Positions 9,036 to 18,121 are shown, counted from the first letter of the stretch. The stretch is DNA of 64,000 bases from Paenibacillus pinihumi DSM 23905 = JCM 16419 (GCF_000422505.1 NZ_KE383864.1:1083349-1147348); one strand, 5' to 3'. Notes: generated from the letters alone by a model not told the origin. Made by a program: numbers and translations.

Positions 9036-10037
9036 TTATCTTCTATATATAATGCCTGATTCGTTTCGTTCACTGAAGATTCGCCCTGCCGCTTCCAGGT
9101 AAAACAGATGGGCCAGCGTCTCGGACATGGCAAACCGCAGCTGATGGATGCTGCTCTGCGTTCGTTTTCCGAACATGCGCGCGCACAGCGTATAGGCTTG
9201 CTGCGGCTGTTCCAGCCAGCTCTCCAGCTCCGCCAGCCTGCTAGTATGGTGGCTGTTCAGCTCCATGATTCGCTCCGCAAAGCGGGAAAACGGATTGCGG
9301 TGGCCTGGAAAAGCCATCTCGACCTCGCAGCGGCTCAACCGCTTGAGACTGTTCAGAAAAGACTGCAGCGGATTGCGGTCCGGATCGCCGGGAATGACAC
9401 TGACATTAGGGGTAATGTCCGGCAGCACCTGGTCTCCGCAGATGATATGGCGCAGCTCGCGGTTATAGAAGCAGAGATGCCCGCTGGCATGCCCTGGCGT
9501 GTGGATGATCTCCCAGTCCCGCCCGCCAAGGCGAATTGTACCTTCAAGCGGCAAATAACCAACCTCCGGCTGCGGGGATACCTGGCTGACGAAGCTTTCC
9601 AGATGCGTCCCGACCTGTTCCAAAAGTTCCTCAGGCATACCGTGCGCGGCAAAAAGTTCTGACCACTCCTGCCCCATGGTTCTCTCTTCGCCCCACATTC
9701 GGACTGCATAGCTGTGAGAAAGCCCGGACATAAGAACAGGAGCGCCGCTGCGCTCCTGAAACCAGCCGGCCAGACCGTAGTGGTCAGGGTGCTGGTGGGT
9801 GAGCACAATTCTTCTGATATCTTCAGGGAAGATGCCATGTTTTCTGCCATCCATCTCCCAGACCGATTCGGCTTCAGTGGTATGAAGCCCCGGATCGATC
9901 AGGGTATATCCGCCCGTTTCCTCTGGAATGAGATAGCTATTGACCCAACGCAGGGAGAAGGGCAACGGAACTTTGACTTGAATCCAACCTTCCGGCCATT
10001 CTGTGGTCTTGGCTGTATGTTCGTCTTCTTTGTTCAT
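9036..10037 (-). CDS. MBL-fold metallo-hydrolase
   Basis: A 333-residue metallo-beta-lactamase-fold protein. The metal-binding motif HQHPDH lies at 81-86, followed by IIHTPGHASGHLCFY, the CGDQVLPD aspartate motif and a final FPGH histidine. The N-terminus WVNSYLIPEETGGYTLIDPG is typical of glyoxalase II-like hydrolases. The C-terminal 80 residues (SRLAELESWLEQPQQAYTL...) resemble the helical extension of LACTB2-like members. The substrate is unknown. Its ATG overlaps the stop of the upstream methyltransferase gene by ATGA, so the two proteins are probably made together. Confidence 0.88.
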   Translation of the reverse strand: MNKEDEHTAKTTEWPEGWIQVKVPLPFSLRWVNSYLIPEETGGYTLIDPGLHTTEAESVWEMDGRKHGIFPEDIRRIVLTHQHPDHYGLAGWFQERSGAPVLMSGLSHSYAVRMWGEERTMGQEWSELFAAHGMPEELLEQVGTHLESFVSQVSPQPEVGYLPLEGTIRLGGRDWEIIHTPGHASGHLCFYNRELRHIICGDQVLPDITPNVSVIPGDPDRNPLQSFLNSLKRLSRCEVEMAFPGHRNPFSRFAERIMELNSHHTSRLAELESWLEQPQQAYTLCARMFGKRTQSSIHQLRFAMSETLAHLFYLEAAGRIFSERNESGIIYRR

Positions 10038-10774
10038 TGCCTTACCTTTCCGGCCATAATGAGCCGCTTGGATTTCAGCTCATCATAGGCTGACCCGTCA
10101 TAGTCACCGCATACGTCTGTCAGTTCAAGACCGGCACCGGACAGCGCCGATTCAAACCAGGCAATCGGGTAAAGGCGCACCTGTTCACAGTAGCGGCGTA
10201 CCTCGTCCTCAAACTGCAGCTCGATGTGTTTTTTTACCCAATGCTCGTCGGCTTCTCTCGTCTCAATAATGGTGCAGCCTGCCTCCTCGTCTTCCCGGAC
10301 CGATTGAGGAACCAGATGACTTCTTATGTAGCTCGGGTTCAAATAGTCAATGACAAATCGTCCGTCCGGGCGCAACACCCGCCGCAGCTCCCGGAGCACC
10401 TGCAAATTATCCTTTTCCTCATTAAAATAACCGAAGGAGGTAAACAAATTTACAGTGACATCAAACTCCGCTTCACCAAAGGGAAGCTGTCTCATATCGC
10501 CATGTAAAAATCTGACCCTCGACTGCGCATCCTTGCGGCGGGCTTCTTCAAGCAGTTGGAGGGACAGGTCAACACCTGTCACATGAAAGCCCAAATCAGC
10601 CAATGCCAGGGCGTGTCTTCCCATTCCACAGCCGACATCCAGCAGGTCTGCCTGCCGGGGAAGCTTCATCCAACCGGCCAGCTTGTTCACTTCTTCGTGG
10701 GCGTGCTCCCAGTCGCGATGCTTATAAATGAGCATATAATCCGCTCCAAAGCTTCGTTCATACCATTCTGCCAT
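10034..10774 (-). CDS. Class I SAM-dependent methyltransferase
   Basis: The start is taken at MAEWYERSFGADY, which follows AGGGGGAATCTTC; a 21-residue hydrophobic upstream extension has no ribosome site. Motif I LLDVGCGMGR at 44-53, motif II VTGVDLS near 65-71, and VRFLHGDMRQLPFGEAEFD then VTVNLFTSFGYF identify a Rossmann-fold methyltransferase of the Methyltransf_25 kind. The MAEWY-x-x-SFGxDYMxIYxHRD opening is seen in a family of unknown substrate in Bacillales. It is translationally coupled to the downstream metallo-hydrolase. Confidence 0.88.
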   Translation of the reverse strand: MAEWYERSFGADYMLIYKHRDWEHAHEEVNKLAGWMKLPRQADLLDVGCGMGRHALALADLGFHVTGVDLSLQLLEEARRKDAQSRVRFLHGDMRQLPFGEAEFDVTVNLFTSFGYFNEEKDNLQVLRELRRVLRPDGRFVIDYLNPSYIRSHLVPQSVREDEEAGCTIIETREADEHWVKKHIELQFEDEVRRYCEQVRLYPIAWFESALSGAGLELTDVCGDYDGSAYDELKSKRLIMAGKVRQ

Positions 10775-10889
10775 GAAGATTCCCCCTGTCTGTCCTATTT
10801 TTTTGCCTACTATAAAGCATATCAAAAAAAAGGGCATCCTCCAATAACAACCCTGCTCAGCTTGTTTGGCGGGCTGAAATTAACTATTG

Positions 10890-10920
10890 GGAATAAGCGG
10901 AAGGAAAGCGCAGCATACTA
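10890..10920 (+). promoter_or_regulatory. Sigma-G promoter of the germination operon
   Basis: GGAATA (10890-10895), an 18-bp spacer and CATACTA (10914-10920) match the forespore sigma-G consensus (TGAATA - CATACTA) closely. The implied start near 10927 leaves a leader of about 25 nt before the first germination gene. Forespore expression is expected for GerA-type receptors. Confidence 0.7.
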
Positions 10921-10951
10921 ACAGAACCATTCGCACCGGAGGATACCAATT

Positions 10952-12286
10952 ATGATTAACAGAATATTGACGATGTTTGCGGAAGCAAAGGATTTAATTA
11001 CGAAGCGTCTCAGGAATGACGACACCTATATTGAGATTGCCTATATCGATTCCCTGTGTGATGAAAGTAAAATATCCGAAGCTATTTTTGTCCCTTTTTC
11101 GCGTAATCAAAAACCCTTTCAGGAAATCGTGGAATTCAGCTCTGAGTTCAAGCCGGTCCATGAAATGACCGAGTGGACCAGTTCCTTGCTGCGGGGCTAT
11201 GTCCTGGTTCATATTAATGGAAAATATTATTCCTATGACGCCTCCCGGAACATCCGGATTGAGACACAGACAACCCAGGTGGAAAGCTCGATTCAGGGGC
11301 CCCAACTTGCCCTCACAGAGGATTTGAAGGATGGCCTCAACCTGATCCGCAACCGCTATCCGGAGCCTAGTCTTGCTGTAGAAGAACGCACACTCGGCAC
11401 CGTCTCCAAGACGAGAATTGCTATTTTGTTCGATAACCGCAAGGTGAATTCCAAGGTACTGAAAAATGTACAAAAGAAGCTGCTGGAAATTAATTCAGAC
11501 ATGCTGCATTCCGCAGGCGAGGTTGTCAGGGAACTTGTCGGCAACCGCAAGCAGTTGTTCCCTACCACGCTGATCTCGGAGAGGCCCGACAGGATCAGCA
11601 ACAGCATCGCCCAGGGCAAGATCGTCATTCTTATGCACGGCAGTATGTTTGGCATTATATTGCCGGTAACCTTCTTTGATCTGATGAACTCGATGGACGA
11701 CCAGTACGAGGGATTCTGGATGAGCCGGACACTGCTGATTATGCGCTATTTCTCCGTGCTGCTCACCGTGACGCTTCCGGCGATGTACATTTCTATTGTT
11801 TCCTATAACCCGGAGCTTTTCCGCGTACAACTTGCCTTCTCCATTGCGGGCAGCCGCTCCGCCGTTCCGTACCCTTCCTTTATCGAGGTGCTGGTCATGC
11901 TGTTCATGATCGAGATGCTCGTCGAAGCCAGCGTACGCCTGCCGCGGTATATCGGCTCTACCGGAACAACGGTAGGCGGTCTGATCCTTGGCCAGGCTGC
12001 TCAACAGGCGGGTCTTGTGAGCAGCATCATGATTATCGTCACCTCGGTAGTGGCGATTACCAACTTTGTCATCCCGAACAATGCTATGGCATTTGCGATT
12101 CGTTTTTTAAAGTATCCGCTCATTCTTTTGGCGGTCTTCTACGGCATTACCGGAGTCTGTATCGGCATGTTCATTTATTTTGTCTATTTGTCGAGCATAA
12201 GAAGCTTCGGAGTGCCTTACTTTAGATTACACGGCAAACTGACCCGCAGTGCAGAGGGTGATCTGGGGCAGGTGAGCTCAACATGA
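10952..12286 (+). CDS. gerKA: Spore germination receptor A subunit (GerAA/GerKA family)
   Basis: The A subunit of a nutrient germinant receptor in the spore inner membrane; receptors of this type respond to amino acids or sugars and release ions. Residues 1-210 are soluble, with RGYVLVHINGKYYSYDASRNIRIE and the family motif SVRVVREL-like region (GEVVRELVGNRKQLFPTTLISERPDRI). The C-terminal half holds about five membrane segments, including LPVTFFDLMNSMDDQYEGFWM, IVSYNPELF and LVMLFMIEMLVEASVRLPRYIG. Length (444 aa) is on the short side of the family (about 470-520), from a short N-terminal region. The start follows CCGGAGGATACC. Ligand unknown; the K suffix is a convenience name. Confidence 0.9.
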   Translation: MINRILTMFAEAKDLITKRLRNDDTYIEIAYIDSLCDESKISEAIFVPFSRNQKPFQEIVEFSSEFKPVHEMTEWTSSLLRGYVLVHINGKYYSYDASRNIRIETQTTQVESSIQGPQLALTEDLKDGLNLIRNRYPEPSLAVEERTLGTVSKTRIAILFDNRKVNSKVLKNVQKKLLEINSDMLHSAGEVVRELVGNRKQLFPTTLISERPDRISNSIAQGKIVILMHGSMFGIILPVTFFDLMNSMDDQYEGFWMSRTLLIMRYFSVLLTVTLPAMYISIVSYNPELFRVQLAFSIAGSRSAVPYPSFIEVLVMLFMIEMLVEASVRLPRYIGSTGTTVGGLILGQAAQQAGLVSSIMIIVTSVVAITNFVIPNNAMAFAIRFLKYPLILLAVFYGITGVCIGMFIYFVYLSSIRSFGVPYFRLHGKLTRSAEGDLGQVSST

Positions 12287-13428
12287 ACCGTTACTACTAT
12301 TACAGCTTCCTGTATGTGCTGCTCATTAACATTATGATGTTTGTGCCCAATATTCTCATTCAGAACCGCTTTACAGGGGGAGTCTCCTCCATGCTGCTGG
12401 CTATACCGTTCGGCACGATGCTCGTCCTGGTTTTTTCATCCTCCATGACCAAATTCCCGGGCAAGGCCGTTCCAGAAATTCTGTATGAGCGTTACCCGAG
12501 ATGGTTCGTGACCCCGGTCATGTGGGTGCTTGCCTCTATCTACTTATTGGGTTCCATTATTGTGCTGGTTGCCTTCTCGGTTGTCATCAACCGGTTCTAC
12601 AACCCGGACACGAGCTCCACGATCGTTCTGTATCTGCTGATTGCAGCCTGCATCTATTGCGCGACCCGAACGACACTGTCTCTGCTCTTCATCCTGGAGA
12701 TGTTAATCATCATTAATGCGCCGCTGGTAGTATTCGTGCTCGGCAAAGCGCTGTTCACCTCCGATTTGGACTGGGATGCCATGCATACGGTAGCAAATTA
12801 TGTCACGGTCAAGCCCAATTTAGATTCATTCGCCGCCGCCACCTACATATTTTCCGGTTATCTGAACCTGTCGATACTAAACCGGGCTCTGCCGCCCAAC
12901 TTCCGCTTGAAGCACCGCTGGATTATTCCTCTGGTCGGCACACTCGCCATGTTTACCTCCGTATTCATCCCGATCGGGTTTCACGGGACGGAGGGTGTAG
13001 ATGAATATTTGTTCATCTGGAGCATTACGGCAGACTCAATGAAGATGGAGTTCGGATTTATTGAGCGCGTCCTGTTCTTGTATCTGATCCTGTATTTGAA
13101 TCTGACGCTGCTGTTTACGACCTTTGGCTGGCATAAAGCGATGGAATTTCTGAAGAGTACCTCCAAATCGTACAAGCCTGAGCTGGATGCAGACAAAACT
13201 CCCATCTTGAATTGGGTGATATGCGGCAGTTTCGGCCTGCTGACTATCATTTACAGCATCGTCGTGGATGAAAAGCAAAATTACAACATTGCGGGGAAAT
13301 GGCTTGTCATCCGTTTTTTTACGGAAGTTATCTCTGCAATATGGATTTTCTGGCTGGCCTACCGTGTCCGGTCAAAATCAAAGTCCAAATCCAAGATTAA
13401 TGTAAAGGAGCAGACTGAATCCAAATGA
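12283..13428 (+). CDS. gerKB: Spore germination receptor B subunit (GerAB/GerKB, endospore permease family)
   Basis: A 381-residue membrane protein of the APC transporter superfamily that forms the germinant-sensing subunit. About ten membrane spans can be seen, from YYYYSFLYVLLINIMMFVPNILI at the N-terminus to FFTEVISAIWIFWLAYRV at the C-terminus. GGVSSMLLAIPFGTMLVLVF is the characteristic second segment. The ATG overlaps the A-subunit stop by four bases, and its own stop overlaps the C subunit by ATGA, so the three subunits are translated as one coupled unit. Confidence 0.9.
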   Translation: MNRYYYYSFLYVLLINIMMFVPNILIQNRFTGGVSSMLLAIPFGTMLVLVFSSSMTKFPGKAVPEILYERYPRWFVTPVMWVLASIYLLGSIIVLVAFSVVINRFYNPDTSSTIVLYLLIAACIYCATRTTLSLLFILEMLIIINAPLVVFVLGKALFTSDLDWDAMHTVANYVTVKPNLDSFAAATYIFSGYLNLSILNRALPPNFRLKHRWIIPLVGTLAMFTSVFIPIGFHGTEGVDEYLFIWSITADSMKMEFGFIERVLFLYLILYLNLTLLFTTFGWHKAMEFLKSTSKSYKPELDADKTPILNWVICGSFGLLTIIYSIVVDEKQNYNIAGKWLVIRFFTEVISAIWIFWLAYRVRSKSKSKSKINVKEQTESK

Positions 13429-14525
13429 GGCGTCTGATCTCTCTTGTTCTCTTCACTTTGATGTTCGGTATTATACTCGGGGGCTGCGGGTTCAAGGATA
13501 TCGACAAACGTTTCTTTGTCGTGGCGGCAGGCATTGACGAGAGCGGTAACCCGAACAAGCCTTTCCGGGTTACGCTGCGGCTTGCCGTCACTTCTCCGAA
13601 AATTGAACCTGGAGCCGGCAAATCCCAGATTGAAACGATTGAAGCCAAGACAATTGCAGAAGGCGTGCGCGAGCTGAAGGCTTATGTGGATAAAGAACTG
13701 GATTTTGGTCATTGCAAAATCTTTATGCTTGGAGAAAAGCTCGCCCGCACCGAAATGACTCAGGCCTTGAACTGGATGACCCGCCGAAGGGATATTCAGA
13801 TGATCGCCAATGTATCGATCGGCAAGCCAAGTGCGGAGGCTATCCTGCAAATCCAGCCTAAAACCGAGCGTTACCCGGGCAACACTCTTTTCCTCAGCTT
13901 CGGCAAGGAGGGTACAGATTCATCCTACACCTTATCCGAATATGTATTCGGACTGCGCAAACGGCTCACTGAAAAAGGCATCGATCCGGTTCTGCCGATT
14001 ATCGTATCCGAGCGGGACACGTACCGGATTAGCCAGGTGGGGCTTTTCAATAAAAAAAAGCTGGTCACCACCCTGAAACCGGAGGAGACGCAGCTGTATA
14101 ATCAGATTACAAAAACCTATCTCAAATCCAGTCTCGGCGGCAATGTTGAAGACGACCCGTATGTACTGACCGTAGGGAAAATCCGTTCCAACTACAACAT
14201 CAAAAACGGGCCACAAGGGAAACCGGTTGTACAAATGATTATTCGAATCAACGGTTTGCTGGAGGAAGCGCCCAAGATGGTATTTGAAAAGGACTGGACC
14301 CCTATCGAACAGGAACTTGGCAGACAGTACAGCAAAGCAGTGGTTCAACTGCTCAAGAAGTTCCAGCGTTATGGTGTCGATCCCGTAGGCTTCGGCATAC
14401 GCTACCGGGCAACCCACTACAGCGGCGGGGACAAGACCTGGCAGGACTGGCAGCGCATGTATCCAAACATTGATTTCGATGTCCAGACCCATGTCACCAT
14501 CGAAGGGACAGGCTTAATCAAATAA
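13425..14525 (+). CDS. gerKC: Spore germination receptor C subunit, Ger(x)C lipoprotein
   Basis: A 366-residue lipoprotein: signal MRRLISLVLFTLMFGIILGG followed by CGFKDIDKR, with the lipidated Cys near residue 21 of the lipobox LGGC. Ger(x)C landmarks follow: DIDKRFFVVAAGIDESGNPNK (N-terminal domain), EGVRELKAYVDKELDFGHCK, MLGEKLAR and the C-terminal domain with RPVVQM-like strands ending in DFDVQTHVTIEGTGLIK. It sits on the outer face of the spore inner membrane with the A and B subunits. A terminator follows directly. Confidence 0.9.
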   Translation: MRRLISLVLFTLMFGIILGGCGFKDIDKRFFVVAAGIDESGNPNKPFRVTLRLAVTSPKIEPGAGKSQIETIEAKTIAEGVRELKAYVDKELDFGHCKIFMLGEKLARTEMTQALNWMTRRRDIQMIANVSIGKPSAEAILQIQPKTERYPGNTLFLSFGKEGTDSSYTLSEYVFGLRKRLTEKGIDPVLPIIVSERDTYRISQVGLFNKKKLVTTLKPEETQLYNQITKTYLKSSLGGNVEDDPYVLTVGKIRSNYNIKNGPQGKPVVQMIIRINGLLEEAPKMVFEKDWTPIEQELGRQYSKAVVQLLKKFQRYGVDPVGFGIRYRATHYSGGDKTWQDWQRMYPNIDFDVQTHVTIEGTGLIK

Positions 14526-14560
14526 GACCAGGACGGCAACTGCCGTCTTGGTCGCGTTTT
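14526..14560. terminator. Terminator between the germination operon and fni
   Basis: GACCAGGACGGCA / TGCCGTCTTGGTC (one G-U pair) with a 2-nt loop is followed by GCGTTTTGCTT on the plus strand; the minus-strand side is TTATTTGATT. It serves the germination operon and probably also the convergent fni. Confidence 0.8.
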
Positions 14561-14562
14561 GC

Positions 14563-15642
14563 TTATCTTATGAGGCGGGAAGTATGCCGCAGTTCTGCAA
14601 TACTGCCTGCGCCAATACCGAACATAGCTGCCCGCAGCTCGAAGGCGATTCGCCGGAACTGGTCATGCAGCGCTTCCTCCCAGCTTCCATCCGCTTCCGC
14701 TCTTGCTGCTGCGCCGGGCAGCAGCACTCTCCCGAATCCGGCCAGATGGGCGCCAAGCGCAAGCGCCTTCGCCGCATCGACGCCGTGCGTTAATCCGCCG
14801 CTTGCAATGACGAATGCATCCGGGGCCTTGGCGCGGATATCTTCAATGCAATCCGCAGTTGAAATTCCCCAGTCCGCGAATGCTTCCGCTGCCAGACGCT
14901 TCATCGGGTCAGAGCTGCGGTATTTCTCTACCTGACTCCAGGAAGTTCCCCCCGCTCCGGCAGCATCAATAAAAGCCACGCCAGCCGATGCCAGCGCTTG
15001 CGCCGTATCTCCGTCAATTCCCCAGCCAACCTCCTTGATCCCTACGGGCACATCAAGGGAGCGGCAGACCTGCTCTATTTTACGGAGCAATCCGCCGAAG
15101 TCGGTGTCCCCTTCTGCCTGAAATACCTCCTGCATGCTGTTCAGATGCAGTACGAGCCCGTCAGCCTCAGCCAGCTCCACAGCAGCCCGGCACTCCTCGA
15201 TGCCGTATCCGTAATTCAGCTGCACAGCCCCCAGATTGGCAATAACCGGGACATCCGGTGCATAGGACCTGATCTTAAATGTTGGGGCGAGCGCCTCATT
15301 TTCGATTGCTGCGCGCATCGATCCGAGTCCAATTGCCCATCCGTGCTCCTGAGCCGCTTCAGCAAGCCTCCGGTTAATTTCTCCCGCTTCTTCTGTTCCT
15401 CCTGTCATTGAACTGACCAGAAGCGGTGCTCCCAGCTTCTTCCCCAGAAATTCCGATTCGAGTGAAATGTTGTCGAGAGCCAGCTCCGGCAAGGCGCAAT
15501 GGCGAAACCGGAGCTTGTCCAGCCCTGTACGGATACCTTCGGCCTGAACCTGCTCCTCCAGGCATATCCGGATGTGCTCCCCTTTACGTTTTGCTGTCAC
15601 TTCCGATTGTTCTGTATGTATGTTTTTTGGATTCGCTGCCAA
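14563..15642 (-). CDS. fni: Type 2 isopentenyl-diphosphate delta-isomerase (FMN-dependent)
   Basis: Interconverts IPP and DMAPP for isoprenoid synthesis, using reduced FMN. Sequence marks of the type 2 enzyme: KRKGEHIRICLEEQVQ near 18-33, LPELALDNISLESEFLGKKLGAPLLVSSMTGGT (about 51-83, FMN site), GLGSMRAAIEN, IANLGAVQLNYGYG, LHLNSMQEVFQAEGDTDF, IKEVGWGI, DAAGAGGTSW and IASGGLTHGVDAAKALALGA. Length 359 aa is normal. The start codon is TTG at 15642, preceded by AAGGAGAG with 8 nt spacing; an ATG 11 nt upstream of it is in another frame. Confidence 0.93.
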   Translation of the reverse strand: MAANPKNIHTEQSEVTAKRKGEHIRICLEEQVQAEGIRTGLDKLRFRHCALPELALDNISLESEFLGKKLGAPLLVSSMTGGTEEAGEINRRLAEAAQEHGWAIGLGSMRAAIENEALAPTFKIRSYAPDVPVIANLGAVQLNYGYGIEECRAAVELAEADGLVLHLNSMQEVFQAEGDTDFGGLLRKIEQVCRSLDVPVGIKEVGWGIDGDTAQALASAGVAFIDAAGAGGTSWSQVEKYRSSDPMKRLAAEAFADWGISTADCIEDIRAKAPDAFVIASGGLTHGVDAAKALALGAHLAGFGRVLLPGAAARAEADGSWEEALHDQFRRIAFELRAAMFGIGAGSIAELRHTSRLIR

Positions 15643-16063
15643 AAGTCATTCTCTCCTTCCGCCACCCCTCAGGCTTTTCGCTGCTGCCGCGCCGCATGGA
15701 CTTTTGGGAAGGGGCCTTAAGTCCGGCTATTCGTTACAACTTATGTTAGCTTTGACCTGAGATGCTGCTATATGCTTACCGTTCATCATACCCTAGTGCC
15801 TGCCACCGTAGCAAGCTGAGGATAGGACTTACGAACCTTGTGTAACAACCTGCTTCGCAAATCATGAATTCAACCCGCAACCAAATGAGGCAAAACAACC
15901 GCTCTTTTATAGACTCCTGCATCGGAGAGCGTCATCAGCATGCTGCTCACTCGCCTATTTTTTGAAAAAATAAATCATTAATATGATTTTTACAATCAAA
16001 AACATTGTTAAAGATGAAAAATTTCATTATAATGAAAGCATATAAATGAGGGAGATGAGCTAG
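15643..16063. other. Divergent regulatory region between fni and nagB
   Basis: The fni side (15643-15760) is GC-rich with no convincing gene. The nagB side turns AT-rich from about 15950 and contains the nagB promoter and two inverted repeats: AAATCAT/ATGATTT around TAAT at 15972-15989, and ATGAAA/TTTCAT at 16014-16027 between the promoter boxes. No coding frame with a ribosome site was seen. Confidence 0.6.
16005..16033 (+). promoter_or_regulatory. Vegetative promoter of nagBA with an operator-like palindrome in the spacer
   Basis: TTGTTA (16005-16010), a 17-bp spacer and TATAAT (16028-16033) form a good sigma-A promoter. The spacer contains the palindrome ATGAAA-AA-TTTCAT (16014-16027), a natural place for a repressor responding to GlcNAc-6-P or GlcN-6-P. 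No NagR-like repressor gene is adjacent. Confidence 0.7.
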
Positions 16064-16822
16064 ATGATCATTAAACGATTTGACAGACAGGAAGAGCTAG
16101 ACCAATACGCGGCACACCTGATCACCAATATCGTCAGAGAAAAGGAGCAGCCGGTGCTCGGGCTTGCTACCGGCTCCACTCCGGTCGGCATTTACAAAGC
16201 TATTATTGAAGAAGCTTCCCGTACCAGGCTTTCCTTCGGGCATGTTACAACGTATAATTTAGATGAATATGTCGGACTCGCGCCTAATCATGAGCAAAGC
16301 TACAGTTATTATATGAACGAGCATCTGTTCCGTCATTTGGACTTCCAGCCCGGCAAAACACACTTGCCTGACGGGCTAGCGGCAGATCCTGAGGCCGAGT
16401 GCAAACGATATGACGAGATGCTTGCCAATCATCCTCTGGATGTTCAACTGCTGGGTGTCGGACATAACGGGCATATCGGCTTTAACGAGCCGGATGCAGA
16501 GCTGCATGGCGGAACCCATGTTGTGAGGCTGAAGGAAGAGACCCGCACAGCCAATGCACGCTTTTTTGACCGGGCTGAAGAGGTTCCGGAATTTGCTTTC
16601 ACGATGGGCGTAGGCTCGATCCTGAAGTCCAAAATGATTATTCTTGTGGCCAGAGGGGCCGACAAAGCCGATATTATCAAAAAGGCGTTGCAGGGACCGA
16701 TCACGACTGCCTGTCCTGCCTCCCTGCTGCAAACCCATGCCAATGTAATTGTTCTGCTTGACGCAGAAGCCGGAAGGGAATTGAGCGAAGATGGAACACG
16801 TATCCAAATGGTACATTCATAA
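16064..16822 (+). CDS. nagB: Glucosamine-6-phosphate deaminase
   Basis: Converts glucosamine-6-phosphate to fructose-6-phosphate and ammonia. Motifs: LATGSTPVGIYKAI (sugar phosphate binding, about 36-49), TYNLDEYVGL (catalytic Asp near 68), LLGVGHNGHIGFNEPD (about 129-144, catalytic Asp/His region) and FTMGVGSI later. Length 252 aa is normal. The start follows GAGGGAG with 9 nt spacing. It overlaps the downstream nagA by 32 nt, an unusually long overlap suggesting coupled translation. Confidence 0.95.
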   Translation: MIIKRFDRQEELDQYAAHLITNIVREKEQPVLGLATGSTPVGIYKAIIEEASRTRLSFGHVTTYNLDEYVGLAPNHEQSYSYYMNEHLFRHLDFQPGKTHLPDGLAADPEAECKRYDEMLANHPLDVQLLGVGHNGHIGFNEPDAELHGGTHVVRLKEETRTANARFFDRAEEVPEFAFTMGVGSILKSKMIILVARGADKADIIKKALQGPITTACPASLLQTHANVIVLLDAEAGRELSEDGTRIQMVHS

Positions 16823-17960
16823 TGTAAAACTGATTTTGGAAGACGGCATTTATAATGGATCATTAACCGTACAAGACGGCAGCATCGCTGCCATATATAC
16901 CGGAGAGGGCAGTGTACCCCCTAATGGGACAACTGTCATTGACGGAGAGGGCGGCTATATCATGCCCGGCTTTATTGATATGCATGTTCACGGCGGCAGC
17001 GGCAGCGAATATATGGACACCTCTCACGAAGGCTATGAAGCCATTTCCCGCTTTCATGCGGGCGAGGGAACGACAGGCCTGCTGGCTACAACCGTCACCG
17101 CGGCCCGGGAGGATACGGAGGCTGTGCTTGCCTGTGCGGCACAATTCCAGAAGCAGCCGGGCGCGTATGCCCGGCTGCTGGGTGTACATCTGGAGGGGCC
17201 TTTCATTAGTCCGCAATGGCCGGGCGCCCAGAATCCGGCTTATATTACCAAGCCCCAGTTGAGCTGGGTCAAGAACTGGAATGAGCAATTTCCGGGACTG
17301 ATCCGCCAGCTTACGCTTGCTCCCGAAGCAGAGGGAGCAATGGAGCTGATTTCATGGCTGGATGAACATGGCATTATTGCCGCAGCCGGCCATACGAATG
17401 CAGACTATGAGACAATCATGGAGGCAGCTGAGCATGGACTTTCGCAGGCGGTCCACACCTTTAATGCCATGACTCCGCTCCATCACCGCAAGCCGGGAAC
17501 TGTGGGTGCTGTTCTTACCCACGACGGTATCTGCGCTGAAGTCATTGCGGACGGGCATCACGTCCACCCCGCTGTAATCCGGTTGCTACTGCGGGCCAAG
17601 CCTGAGGAGCAAGTCGTTTTGATTACAGACGCCATGTCTGCAGCAGGGTTTGGAGACGGCTGCTATAAGCTCGGAGAGCTGGATGTAAATGTCATGAACG
17701 GCGTTGCGACACTTGCCAAAGAAGGCAATCTGGCTGGCAGCACATTGACGATGATTCAAGCGTTCCGTTATATTCTGGAACACACAAACCTTGAGCCTTG
17801 GCAGGTAAGCCGTCTTGCCAGCGGCAACCCGGCCCGGCGTCTGCGTATTTGGGATCAGACTGGCAGCATTGCTAAAGGCAAACAGGCTGATCTTGTATGG
17901 ACCGATAGCGATTTCCATATTAAACAGACATGGGTAGGCGGCCTGGCAGTTATCAAGTAA
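16791..17960 (+). CDS. nagA: N-acetylglucosamine-6-phosphate deacetylase
   Basis: Removes acetate from GlcNAc-6-phosphate, feeding NagB. An amidohydrolase-fold protein of 389 aa: PGFIDMHVHGGSG (about 57-69, first metal His pair), LLGVHLEGPFIS (about 127-138, metal Glu), AAGHTNADYE (about 198), VHTFNAMTPLHHRKPG (about 220) and LITDAMSAAGFGDG (about 280, catalytic Asp). The only usable ATG is at 16791, inside the end of nagB, with GAAGGGAATTGAGCGAAG as a weak ribosome site. Two tandem terminators follow. With the family 3 glucosaminidase near 63 kb, it suggests use of cell-wall amino sugars. Confidence 0.95.
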   Translation: MEHVSKWYIHNVKLILEDGIYNGSLTVQDGSIAAIYTGEGSVPPNGTTVIDGEGGYIMPGFIDMHVHGGSGSEYMDTSHEGYEAISRFHAGEGTTGLLATTVTAAREDTEAVLACAAQFQKQPGAYARLLGVHLEGPFISPQWPGAQNPAYITKPQLSWVKNWNEQFPGLIRQLTLAPEAEGAMELISWLDEHGIIAAAGHTNADYETIMEAAEHGLSQAVHTFNAMTPLHHRKPGTVGAVLTHDGICAEVIADGHHVHPAVIRLLLRAKPEEQVVLITDAMSAAGFGDGCYKLGELDVNVMNGVATLAKEGNLAGSTLTMIQAFRYILEHTNLEPWQVSRLASGNPARRLRIWDQTGSIAKGKQADLVWTDSDFHIKQTWVGGLAVIK

Positions 17961-17997
17961 TACGGCAGTCTCACCATCCCGCCATACATGGCTCTAT

Positions 17998-18035
17998 ACC
18001 GTCCCAGGCATATAAAGCCTTGGGCGGTGTTTTTT
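17998..18035 (+). terminator. First terminator of nagBA
   Basis: ACCGTCCCAGGC / GCCTTGGGCGGT with loop ATATAAA is followed by GTTTTTT. Confidence 0.85.
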
Positions 18036-18039
18036 AATT

Positions 18040-18086
18040 GCGAAGCGCCCCCATTCCGGTTTGAAATGGGGGCGCTTCGCATTTTT
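18040..18086 (+). terminator. Second, stronger terminator of nagBA
   Basis: A near-perfect stem GCGAAGCGCCCCCATT / AATGGGGGCGCTTCGC is followed by ATTTTTG on the plus strand. It directly follows the first terminator. Confidence 0.85.
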
Positions 18087-18121
18087 GTATTGGTTCAGTT
18101 TTTATACTTGTATGATTTACT

